This document shows positions 33,370 through 40,306 of a DNA stretch of 64,000 nucleotides, one piece after another (within the stretch, counting starts at the first letter, position 1; each line of letters begins with the position of its first letter). Under the pieces are notes generated by a model. The model ran no database searches and was not told where the DNA came from. It saw only the letters and a program-made list of their open reading frames with translations. The DNA comes from Clostridia bacterium. GTDB taxonomy: Bacteria; Bacillota; Clostridia; Oscillospirales; Oscillospiraceae. The position numbers and the translations under genes are program-made. The DNA lies in NCBI GenBank assembly GCA_009929315.1, contig SAAS01000002.1, forward strand, positions 186,001 through 250,000, given 5' to 3'.

Positions 33370-33423
33370 GTCAATTATCGCTCATATTTACGTCTTGACA
33401 TTTGGGAAATATTTATATAAGTT
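33359..33423 (+). promoter_or_regulatory. Mirror-image divergent promoter region with the heliorhodopsin promoter
   Basis: A perfect 12-bp inverted repeat, CCAAATGTCAAG (33359-33370) and CTTGACATTTGG (33394-33405), places a TTGACA -35 box in each arm, facing outwards. The rightward -35 is 33395-33400; its -10 is less clear, either TATAAG (33416-33421, 15-bp spacer) or TAAGTT (33418-33423, 17-bp spacer). Confidence 0.6.
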
Positions 33424-33471
33424 GAAAGAGGGACTTAGCACTACTGAAAAAACAAGAAAAGAGGGACCATT

Positions 33472-34263
33472 ATGGCTGACACGAGCTTCAAGAAACTTCG
33501 AAGATTCAACCTCGTCATGGGCTGCCTTCACTTGATTCAAGGCGTAATCATGCTGATACTCGCAACCACGGTGATTTCCAAAATCACAGAGTTCAAACCC
33601 CAGATCACCCAAATTTATCTCAGCTTCAACCAACAGACTCAATCGCTTGAAACCGCGTCACGAGACCTGTTTCAATTGCCCTTCGGAATCCTTGTTGCCG
33701 TATTTTTGCTGATATCGGCAGCGGCACACGCATTGATTTCAATTCCGAAAAAGTTAAACGACAAATACAACTCAGATCTTAAAAAGGGAATCAACAGGTT
33801 CAGATGGTTCGAATACGCTTTGAGCTCGTCTGTCATGCTGGTTCTAATCTCCACTCTCTTCGGAATTTATGACATTTCTTCGCTTATTTTGATTTTTGTC
33901 TTGAACGCCTCGATGAACTTCTTCGGTCTTCTCATGGAGGAACTGAACCCGAAGGATAAGGCCGGCAAAACCAATTGGTCACCCTTTGTTTTGGGCTCAA
34001 TCGCGGGACTTGCCCCTTGGGCAGTCATTTTAATCTATATGCTCGGAACGGGAAATTTTGACCTTGTTCCCTGGTTTGTCTGGGCAATTGTTATAACATA
34101 CTTTGTTATGTTTAATACCTTCCCGATTAACATGATATTGCAGTACAAAAAGATCGGCAAATGGAAAGACTATCTCTACGGCGAAAGGGTCTACATAGTA
34201 TTAAGTCTGACTGCTAAAACACTCCTTGCGTGGCTCGTATTTTTCGGCGCGATGCAGCCGTAA
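33472..34263 (+). CDS. Heliorhodopsin
   Basis: A 263-residue, seven-helix retinal protein of the heliorhodopsin family. Family marks are all visible: LRRFNLVMGCLHLIQG (helix A, His20), HALIS (helix B, His86), INRFRWFEYALSSSVM (helix C, counter-ion Glu114), FVLNASMNFFGLLME, ILQYKKIGKWKDYLYGERVYIVLSLTAKTLLAW with the retinal Lys249 and Ser245 four residues before it. The long A-B loop with polar residues (36-66) is also typical. These match His23, His80, Glu107, Ser237 and Lys241 of the prototype 48C12. Ribosome site GAGGG before ATG. Heliorhodopsins have the N terminus inside the cell, do not pump ions in the tested cases and are thought to be sensors. No retinal-synthesis gene is in the window. 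Confidence 0.95.
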   Translation: MADTSFKKLRRFNLVMGCLHLIQGVIMLILATTVISKITEFKPQITQIYLSFNQQTQSLETASRDLFQLPFGILVAVFLLISAAAHALISIPKKLNDKYNSDLKKGINRFRWFEYALSSSVMLVLISTLFGIYDISSLILIFVLNASMNFFGLLMEELNPKDKAGKTNWSPFVLGSIAGLAPWAVILIYMLGTGNFDLVPWFVWAIVITYFVMFNTFPINMILQYKKIGKWKDYLYGERVYIVLSLTAKTLLAWLVFFGAMQP

Positions 34264-34279
34264 ATCACAAACCGATAAC

Positions 34280-34322
34280 AAATACCCCGTATCCTTTTTT
34301 GGGAATACGGGGTATTTGCTTT
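34280..34322 (+). terminator. Terminator of the heliorhodopsin gene
   Basis: CAAATACCCCGTATCC / GGAATACGGGGTATTTG (one bulge), T-rich tail. It isolates the gene from the EamA gene downstream, so heliorhodopsin is monocistronic. Confidence 0.85.
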
Positions 34323-34330
34323 TCGAGGAC

Positions 34331-34358
34331 TTGTCATTTTACCGAGATGTGTTATTAT
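34331..34358 (+). promoter_or_regulatory. Promoter of the EamA transporter gene
   Basis: TTGTCA (34331-34336), 16-bp spacer, TATTAT (34353-34358). Confidence 0.6.
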
Positions 34359-34400
34359 AGGTTAATTGTATAAATATTACTTATTCAGAGGTAAATCGCT

Positions 34401-35279
34401 ATGGATCCCAAACGCCGCGCAATAATCCAAATGCTCGTTTGTGCCACATTGTGGAGCACGGGAGGAATTTTCATCAAGCTCATCCCGTGGAATCCCTTCG
34501 TCATCGCCGGCTGGCGCAGTCTTGTCGCCATCGGAACGGTTCTGCTGTTTTTGAAACTCGGAAAAGTCAAATTCAAATTCAATTTTCGCGCCGTTATAAT
34601 GGGAGCCTTCATGTGCCTGACCTTTCTGTCGTTTGTAACGGCAAATAAGCTGACGACGGCAGCCAACGCCATAGTTCTTCAGTTTACGGCTCCGCTCTTT
34701 CTTTTAATTTTCTCCGCGGTTTTTTTCCACGAAAAGTTCCGCCGCGCCGACCTTTTAGCCGTGCTCGTGACAATGGGCGGCATTGCCCTGTTCTTTTTCG
34801 ACAAGCTCGACGGTGGCTTTCTTCTCGGCAACTGTGTCGCAATCCTTGCAGGCGCGTTCATGGGCGGGATGTATCTCTCCATCGGCAAGGTGGATGAGGA
34901 AACGCGCATGGGCGGTATGCTTCTGGGACATCTTTTCACGGCGGCAGTCGGAATACCCGTGACATTTTTCACTCCCACTCCCGTCAGCACGAGCGCAATT
35001 CTTTGTATTTTGGGTCTGGGTGTTATTCAGCTCGGCCTCCCCTATATTCTTCTCACTCTTTCCAGCAAAAATTGCCCTCCCCTCGCCTGCTCCCTTTTGG
35101 GCGCAATCGAGCCGCTGCTCAATCCGGTCTGGGTTTTCCTCTTTAACGGGGAGGCGCCCGGTTTTTATGCCCTTATCGGCGGTGTTATCGTTATCGTATC
35201 TATCACCCTATGGTGCATTTGGCAGAACAATCACCCCCTGCCTGTTGCGGAAGCCGGTAAAGCGGCTTTGACCGAATAG
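34401..35279 (+). CDS. EamA-family (DMT) transporter
   Basis: A 292-residue membrane protein with ten helices in two EamA repeats (first: CATLWSTGGIFIKLIPWNPFVIAGWRSL; second: AGAFMGGMYLSIGKVDEETRMGG and PLACSLLGAIEPLLNPVWVFLFNGEAPG). The family exports or imports amino acids, sugars or drugs; the substrate is not given by sequence. Start ATG follows AGAGGTAAA. It is monocistronic between two terminators. Confidence 0.9.
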   Translation: MDPKRRAIIQMLVCATLWSTGGIFIKLIPWNPFVIAGWRSLVAIGTVLLFLKLGKVKFKFNFRAVIMGAFMCLTFLSFVTANKLTTAANAIVLQFTAPLFLLIFSAVFFHEKFRRADLLAVLVTMGGIALFFFDKLDGGFLLGNCVAILAGAFMGGMYLSIGKVDEETRMGGMLLGHLFTAAVGIPVTFFTPTPVSTSAILCILGLGVIQLGLPYILLTLSSKNCPPLACSLLGAIEPLLNPVWVFLFNGEAPGFYALIGGVIVIVSITLWCIWQNNHPLPVAEAGKAALTE

Positions 35280-35298
35280 ATTAAATTTTAAAATTAAA

Positions 35299-35336
35299 AG
35301 ACGGTATGCGACAAAAGCGCATACCGTCTTTTTTAT
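35299..35336. terminator. Terminator between the EamA and acr3 genes
   Basis: AAAGACGGTATGCG / CGCATACCGTCTTT with a 7-base loop, T tail on the + strand. Confidence 0.88.
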
Positions 35337-35406
35337 ACAGGAGTTTTCTTTTTAAGTTCGTTGACCGGAGCGGTCATTTCCGCGCCGCGCTCCGCTCACG
35401 TCAAGG

Positions 35407-36474
35407 TTAATCCGCTCGCGGCAGCGTACCGTTCGGAAACCATCTCTTAGTATTATTTGCAATTCTCACCAGCACCAGCATGACCGGCACTTCTGTGAGA
35501 ACGCCAACTATCGTTGCCAGCGCAACGGGGCTTTGGGCTCCGAACAAGGCAACGGCAACGGCAACAGACAGCTCGAAAAAGTTCGACGCCCCAATCATTC
35601 CGGCAGGCGCTGCTATATCATGGGGCAGCTTTAGAAGCTTGCTCGCAAAATAGGCGATAAAGAATATCAGGAAGGTCTGGATGACGAGCGGAACGGCAAT
35701 CAGCACAATATGCAGGGGGTTATTAAGGATCACATTTCCCTGGAACGAGAAAATAATAACAAGCGTAAGTAACAGTCCGACTATTGTGACGTTGCTAAAC
35801 TTCGGAATAAACCTGTTGCTGAAATATTCCTCGCCCTTTTTCTTCGTGACAAATATGCGTGTCAGCATACCAAGTGCAAGGGGAACAACCACAAACAAAC
35901 CCACGGATAATAACAGTGTTGCCCATGGAATCTTTACCCCGCCGATTCCCAGTAAAAAAGCAACCGTCGGCGTGAACGCAACTAAGATAATAAGGTCATT
36001 GGTTGCAACCTGAACGACTGTATAGGCGGGATTTCCCTTAGTAAGATGGCTCCAAACAAAAACCATTGCCGTACAGGGCGCAGCGCCCAGAAGAACAGCT
36101 CCCGCAAGATAATCCTTCGCAAGGTCGGCGGGGATAAGCGTCTTGAAAACAACGTAGAAAAACAGCCAAGCGATACCAAACATCGTAAACGGCTTTATAA
36201 GCCAGTTTGTAACCCAGGTAACGAATAATCCCTTTGGGTTCTTGCCGACGTTTTTAATGCTCTGAAAATCCACCTTCAGCATCATCGGATATATCATAAG
36301 CCAGATTAAGACAGCTATCGGGATAGACACCTTCGCATACTCAAATTTACCCAGGAACGAGGGGACTTCGGGCAGAAATTTACCGATTAAAACGCCCGCC
36401 GCCATGCAAAGAAGAACCCAAACCGTCAGATATTTCTCAAAAAAACCGATACCGCTTTCTTTGCTATTCTCCAC
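35407..36474 (-). CDS. acr3: Arsenite efflux transporter ACR3
   Basis: A 355-residue, ten-helix transporter of the ACR3/BASS group that expels arsenite (and antimonite in some cases). Recognisable segments are MIYPMMLKVDFQSIKNV, GAAPCTAMVFVWSHLTKGNPAYTVVQVATNDLI with the essential cysteine (GAAPC), and PAGMIGASNFFELSVAVAVALFG. Last gene of the arsenic operon, 4 bp after the thioredoxin-like gene. Confidence 0.95.
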   Translation of the reverse strand: MENSKESGIGFFEKYLTVWVLLCMAAGVLIGKFLPEVPSFLGKFEYAKVSIPIAVLIWLMIYPMMLKVDFQSIKNVGKNPKGLFVTWVTNWLIKPFTMFGIAWLFFYVVFKTLIPADLAKDYLAGAVLLGAAPCTAMVFVWSHLTKGNPAYTVVQVATNDLIILVAFTPTVAFLLGIGGVKIPWATLLLSVGLFVVVPLALGMLTRIFVTKKKGEEYFSNRFIPKFSNVTIVGLLLTLVIIFSFQGNVILNNPLHIVLIAVPLVIQTFLIFFIAYFASKLLKLPHDIAAPAGMIGASNFFELSVAVAVALFGAQSPVALATIVGVLTEVPVMLVLVRIANNTKRWFPNGTLPRAD

Positions 36475-36478
36475 AGAA

Positions 36479-36826
36479 CTACCCCCTGACTTTTTTCAGA
36501 ATTTTTACAACCTCGTCCTTCCTAAGCGCCTTGCCGTATGAAACGACCTTACCGTCAACAACAAGAGCAGGAGTGCTCATAACTCCGTAAGCCGCAATTT
36601 TGGCAAAATCAGTTACATGGTCAATAGTTTCGTCCATGTTAAGCTCGCGGAGAGCTTCTTTTGCAGCCTTTTCAAGCTCGTTGCACTTTGCGCAGCCACT
36701 GCCCAGAACCTTGACTGAGGCTCCCTCGGTCTTCTCGGCTTCAGCCTTAACCATAGTTTCGGCGCTGCAATTCCCGCAGCAGCATCCACCCTCGTGTTCC
36801 TCTTTTTTTCTTGCAAAAACCTTCAT
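36479..36826 (-). CDS. Thioredoxin-like small redox protein of the arsenic operon
   Basis: A 115-residue protein. Residues 11-25 are Cys-rich (GGCCCGNC); the rest is a glutaredoxin-like thioredoxin fold of the MTH895/thioredoxin_3 type with the redox pair CAKC (GSGCAKCNELEK), cis-proline region VMSTPALVVDGKVVSYGKAL. Such proteins occur in ars operons and may reduce arsenate or deliver arsenite. The first ten residues, MKVFARKKEE, are the same as in the neighbouring DUF2703 protein. Start 36826 is preceded by GAGGTGG. Confidence 0.88.
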   Translation of the reverse strand: MKVFARKKEEHEGGCCCGNCSAETMVKAEAEKTEGASVKVLGSGCAKCNELEKAAKEALRELNMDETIDHVTDFAKIAAYGVMSTPALVVDGKVVSYGKALRKDEVVKILKKVRG

Positions 36827-36868
36827 AATCCACCTCAATTTAAAGTATTTATAACCAATTAACTTGTT

Positions 36869-37420
36869 TCAGCAGCACCCAACGCCACAATTGCAGCTTG
36901 ATGTGTTTTTCTTCCCATCAAAGAAAGCTCTCAAGTTTTTCGGGAGTTCGTAGTCACTGCAACAAGAGCCGCCGTCTGTTTTATCAAACACCGCCCCGAG
37001 TATCGACCTTGCCAGCATGTCTTTCGGAGGCACCTCGTATGTTTCCCCATTGTACTCAAACACACGGCAATCGACATCGCTTCCGCTGATTTCTCCGCAG
37101 CAGCCGCAATTGTTTTCCTTCACCGAATCACAAATGTCTTTGCCGTTCACCCGGATAGTCGGGGAGGAGAGAAAGCGGTATTTAACGGCAAGCTCTGCCG
37201 ACGCCATTTCGGCTTTCCTGTACTTTACATCATAGCCGGCAAGCTTCAAGGCCGGCGTCAGAACAAGCATTACCTCGTCTAAAACGCTGTCTGTTCCGAT
37301 GCAGCGCTCACAGCTGCTAAGATCAAGATACAGGTATTCCACCAGCACCTTGTCTTCCGAAGTATCACCGCAGCCGCAGTCGCAGCAGGGCTCTTCTTTT
37401 TTCCTCGCAAACACTTTCAT
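36869..37420 (-). CDS. DUF2703 cysteine-rich protein of the arsenic operon
   Basis: A 183-residue protein. After MKVFARKKEE comes CCDCGCG; the core VLVEYLYLDLSSCERCIGTDSVLDEVMLVLTPAL with CERC and FLSSPTIRVNGKDI suggests a thioredoxin-like fold of the DUF2703 family; further Cys clusters NNCGCCGE, GGSCCSDYEL and the tail SSCNCGVGCC are likely metalloid ligands. It is probably an arsenic-binding or redox helper; the activity is unproven. The same start peptide in both small proteins suggests duplication of a 5' module. Confidence 0.82.
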   Translation of the reverse strand: MKVFARKKEEPCCDCGCGDTSEDKVLVEYLYLDLSSCERCIGTDSVLDEVMLVLTPALKLAGYDVKYRKAEMASAELAVKYRFLSSPTIRVNGKDICDSVKENNCGCCGEISGSDVDCRVFEYNGETYEVPPKDMLARSILGAVFDKTDGGSCCSDYELPKNLRAFFDGKKNTSSCNCGVGCC

Positions 37421-37432
37421 AAATTCCCTTCC

Positions 37433-38434
37433 TCAAACCAGAACATACTGGAACACATTAAATAAATATCCCACAATGATTATTCCGAAAGTACAAATCA
37501 CAATGAACAGCCCCAGCAGCTTTGGCTTAACCGCCTTACGCAGCATAATCATCGAAGGCAGGCTCAGCGTCGTTACCGCCATCATAAAGGAGAGCACAGT
37601 TCCAATCTGCGCGCCCTTTGAAAACAGCGCCTCGGCAATTGGAATAGTACCGAAAATGTCGGCATACATGGGCACGCCCACAAGAGTTGCCAGTATAACG
37701 GCAAACGGGTTGTTGCTGCCCAGTATAGTTTGAATCCAGCTCTCGGGAATCCAGTTGTGTATAACGGCGCCCACGCCGACACCGATCAGGATATACGGAA
37801 ACACTTTCTTGAAGGTTGCCGCCATTTGCTCTTTTGCGTATATCATGCGCTCGCCCTGCGAAAGCTTCGGCGAAGCAATGTCCACACTGCCGGCTGTGGT
37901 AATAAATTCCTCCACATACCGCTCCATTCTGAGCTTCTCAATCAGCGTGCCCCCGATGACTGCTATAATAAGTCCCGTAACAACATATACAACGGCGATT
38001 TTCCAGCCGAAAATACTCATAAGCACAACCAGCGAGCCCAGGTCGACCATCGGCGAGGAAATTAAAAAAGAAAACGTCACGCCGACGGGCAGTCCGGCAC
38101 TTGAAAAACCGATGAAAAGCGGTATCGATGAGCATGAGCAAAAAGGTGTAACGGTTCCCAGAAGCGCCGCAATCATGTTCGCCCAAACTCCGTGGAATCT
38201 TCCCAGAATCTTTTTGCTGCGCTCGGGAGGAAAGTAGCTCTGTATATATGAAATAATGAAAATCAAAAGACAGAGCAAAAAGCTTATCTTAATTACATCG
38301 TAGATGAAAAACCAAATGCCGCCGCCCAATGCTCCCGTAACGTCAAGTCCGAGCGCCGTAAGCCCGTTTTCAATCAGCGTACCCAGCCACTTCATTCCGA
38401 GCACCTGATTTTGTATAAAGTCCCATACTCCCAT
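37433..38434 (-). CDS. Permease of the YraQ/ArsP (PF03773) family
   Basis: A 333-residue membrane protein with two halves of four to five helices. The signature TPFCSCSSIPLFIGF followed by GLPVGVTFSFLISSPMVD is visible in the first half, and VPMYADIFGTIPIAEALFSKGAQIGTVLSFMMAVTTLSLPSMIML in the second. Relatives export methylated or trivalent organoarsenicals (ArsP) or are of unknown use. First structural gene after arsR, with its own ArsR-type operator in front. Confidence 0.88.
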   Translation of the reverse strand: MGVWDFIQNQVLGMKWLGTLIENGLTALGLDVTGALGGGIWFFIYDVIKISFLLCLLIFIISYIQSYFPPERSKKILGRFHGVWANMIAALLGTVTPFCSCSSIPLFIGFSSAGLPVGVTFSFLISSPMVDLGSLVVLMSIFGWKIAVVYVVTGLIIAVIGGTLIEKLRMERYVEEFITTAGSVDIASPKLSQGERMIYAKEQMAATFKKVFPYILIGVGVGAVIHNWIPESWIQTILGSNNPFAVILATLVGVPMYADIFGTIPIAEALFSKGAQIGTVLSFMMAVTTLSLPSMIMLRKAVKPKLLGLFIVICTFGIIIVGYLFNVFQYVLV

Positions 38435-38464
38435 ATTATCCTTGTCCTTCCGATCAAACTATTA

Positions 38465-38484
38465 ATATCAAATTATTTTGATGT
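38465..38484. promoter_or_regulatory. Second ArsR-type operator (before the permease gene)
   Basis: ATATCAA-6 bp-TTGATGT, near-palindromic and similar in sequence and spacing to the arsR operator. It lies 30 bp before the permease start, after arsR. Confidence 0.62.
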
Positions 38485-38520
38485 GTTGCGGCGATAAAAG
38501 CCATCCTCTCGGGATGACCT

Positions 38521-38835
38521 CTACCTGTTGCAGCAAGTATTCTCTTCCGTTTCCGTGTTCGGTGTTGTCAGCTCTTTTAAGAGGACGGCCGCATAATCCC
38601 TTCCGCTTTCGGAAAGGCTGTAATGCGTCCATTTTCCTTCCTGTCTGCTTGTTACGATACCCGAGTCGCACAGAATTTTCATGTGATAGCTAAGTCCCGA
38701 TTGGCCGATGTCCATCTGCTCTAAAAGCACACAGGCACATTTTTCGCCTCCGCGCAGCTTCTCCAATATCTCCAACCGCTTTTCATCACACAGCGCTTTG
38801 AACACTCGCGCATTTTTCTGATGTGTTGTTTCCAT
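38521..38835 (-). CDS. arsR: ArsR-family metalloid-sensing repressor
   Basis: A 104-residue ArsR/SmtB winged-helix repressor. ALCDEKRLEILEKLRGGEKCACVLLEQM (residues 14-41) carries the CAC metal site in the alpha-3 position (classical ArsR has CVCDL); IGQSGLSYHMKILCDSGIVTSRQEGKWTHYSL is the recognition helix and wing. A C-terminal ENTCCNR pair could add ligands. Arsenite binding should release it from the operator and switch on the operon. Confidence 0.94.
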   Translation of the reverse strand: METTHQKNARVFKALCDEKRLEILEKLRGGEKCACVLLEQMDIGQSGLSYHMKILCDSGIVTSRQEGKWTHYSLSESGRDYAAVLLKELTTPNTETEENTCCNR

Positions 38836-38844
38836 GGTACAACC

Positions 38845-38868
38845 TCATATCAATTATTTTTGATATGA
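38845..38868. promoter_or_regulatory. ArsR operator
   Basis: Perfect inverted repeat TCATATCAA-6 bp-TTGATATGA, directly downstream of the arsR -10 box. Confidence 0.82.
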
Positions 38869-38870
38869 CA

Positions 38871-38899
38871 ATCATATATCGCTATTAGCAGTTTGTCAA
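38871..38899 (-). promoter_or_regulatory. Promoter of the arsenic operon
   Basis: Minus strand TTGACA (38899-38894), 17-bp spacer, TATGAT (38876-38871). Confidence 0.82.
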
Positions 38900-39007
38900 T
38901 ATCTATTTTCGTTTTCCGAAGCAATTAATATATTGCTGTCTAAATGAATATCTTTTGCGCTAAGACAAATAATATCCATACAGTCTTTTTCAAAGGAGCA
39001 ATCAAGA

Positions 39008-39220
39008 ATGAGTAACAGCGAAACGCGCAAAAAGCTCAATAATCTTAAAATGGAAGCCGCCGCCGAGATTGGAATGACGCAGTTTGTCAAGGAAAACAAT
39101 GACCACTACAAGGGCGACATGCCGTCAAAACTGAACGGTGCCGAGGGCGGACCCGTAGGCGGTCAGATGGTTAAAAAGATAATTCGCTCGGAGCAGGATA
39201 AAATGTCCGGCGGCAATTAG
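39008..39220 (+). CDS. Small acid-soluble spore protein, alpha/beta type
   Basis: A 70-residue protein that coats and protects DNA in dormant spores. The family marks are LKMEAAAEIGM (residues 14-24), NNDHYKGDMPSKLNGAEGGPVGGQMVKKII; the pair E(I)G near residue 20 is part of the site cut by the germination protease. Ribosome site AAAGGAGC. It is the best evidence that the organism forms spores. Confidence 0.92.
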   Translation: MSNSETRKKLNNLKMEAAAEIGMTQFVKENNDHYKGDMPSKLNGAEGGPVGGQMVKKIIRSEQDKMSGGN

Positions 39221-39244
39221 CGTCAAAGGCACAGGGTAAACAGA

Positions 39245-39460
39245 ATGGACAAAAGAAAACCGAACGCAAACTTTGGAATCCGAGGCAAGAAACCTCCCAA
39301 AAGGCTCTCAATTTCCGAAACGAACTTAAAACCGATATCCTTTGAAATGCTCCGCGACAGGGCGAAGCCCGAGGCCGATTTCGTCGAGCTTGAGGGCGGA
39401 TTTACGATGTATCCCTCCGAAATACAGGAGTTTTCAAACGGGGACGACAGCACAATTTAA
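39245..39460 (+). CDS. Unknown 71-residue protein following the spore protein
   Basis: I do not recognise this gene. The product is basic at the N terminus (MDKRKPNANFGIRGKKPPKRL) and acidic at the C terminus (EADFVELEGGFTMYPSEIQEFSNGDD), with no membrane helix or Cys. It begins 24 bp after the spore-protein stop with AGGGTAAA in front and ends at a strong terminator, so it is co-transcribed with it. A late-sporulation role is suggested only by this position. Confidence 0.6.
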   Translation: MDKRKPNANFGIRGKKPPKRLSISETNLKPISFEMLRDRAKPEADFVELEGGFTMYPSEIQEFSNGDDSTI

Positions 39461-39465
39461 TGCAG

Positions 39466-39502
39466 CGAGCCGCATAGCTTCATCTATGCGGCTCGTTTTT
39501 TA
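39466..39502 (+). terminator. Terminator after the spore-protein operon
   Basis: 12-bp stem CGAGCCGCATAG / CTATGCGGCTCG with a 6-base loop and TTTTTT. Confidence 0.92.
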
Positions 39503-40306
39503 CGTTTTGGACTCAAGACTCAGCCATTTGCTCTGCGCGCCTATCCACCTTTTGTAGATAATCGCGGCAATAAACGAGCGAGGCAGGAGTTTCCCGCAAA
39601 GTGAGAGTGTCCTGTTAACGGTGCCCGGGATGTACATTCTCTTTCCCTTTAAAGCTCTTTCTATTGTGCGGGAAGCCACCGTCTCAAGCTTATTGGTCGT
39701 CATCTCTCCCCAGAAGCCCTGTGCCGCAATTCCCGAGATTGCCTCCTGCGTCGTCGGAAGTCCGCCGGGACAAAGCGTCAGCACCTTGACGTTCTGCGAC
39801 TTTAATTCCTGCCCGATTGCCAGTGCGAAGTCCGACAAAAAACGCTTCGACGCGGCATAAGTTGCCTTGAGCGGCATCGGATAAAGCGAGGCAAGACTTG
39901 AAACGAAGACAAGCGAAAACTCCCTGCCCGCTCTTCGGCGCTTGAGTATGGCATGAGTTATTCTCAAAGTGGCCTCAACATTGAGGGAAACAATTTTTAC
40001 AACGCTTTCACGCTCCCTGTCAAGAAAGCCCCCCTCGAAGTCCATACCCGCTATGTTTAGAAGCATATCAAACTCGATGCCGTTTCTGTCAATAACCGAA
40101 AGCATTTCGTCAACGCTTTCATCATCGGTGAGGTCGCATTTTCTGGCGGTCACGCACACGCCGTACTGGCGCTCAAGTCCGCTTTGCAGGCAGCGAAGCC
40201 CCTGCTCGTTTATATCGGTAAGAAAAAGATTATAACCGCGGCCGGCACATTCCGCGGCGAGCGCACGCCCGAGACCGCCGCTCGCTCCGGTTATCATAAC
40301 ATTCAT
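39500..40306 (-). CDS. Short-chain dehydrogenase/reductase (second of pair)
   Basis: A 268-residue SDR. The cofactor motif GASGGLG (residues 7-13), NIAG at about 85-88, catalytic Ser in VFVSSLASLYP and the YxxxK motif YAASK (about 150-154) are all present, followed by LTLCPGGLPT. The pattern is like the classical DltE/fatty-acyl SDRs. It overlaps the upstream SDR gene by 4 bases. Substrate unknown; a lipid or steroid-type ketone is plausible for this subgroup. Confidence 0.88.
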   Translation of the reverse strand: MNVMITGASGGLGRALAAECAGRGYNLFLTDINEQGLRCLQSGLERQYGVCVTARKCDLTDDESVDEMLSVIDRNGIEFDMLLNIAGMDFEGGFLDRERESVVKIVSLNVEATLRITHAILKRRRAGREFSLVFVSSLASLYPMPLKATYAASKRFLSDFALAIGQELKSQNVKVLTLCPGGLPTTQEAISGIAAQGFWGEMTTNKLETVASRTIERALKGKRMYIPGTVNRTLSLCGKLLPRSFIAAIIYKRWIGAQSKWLSLESKT

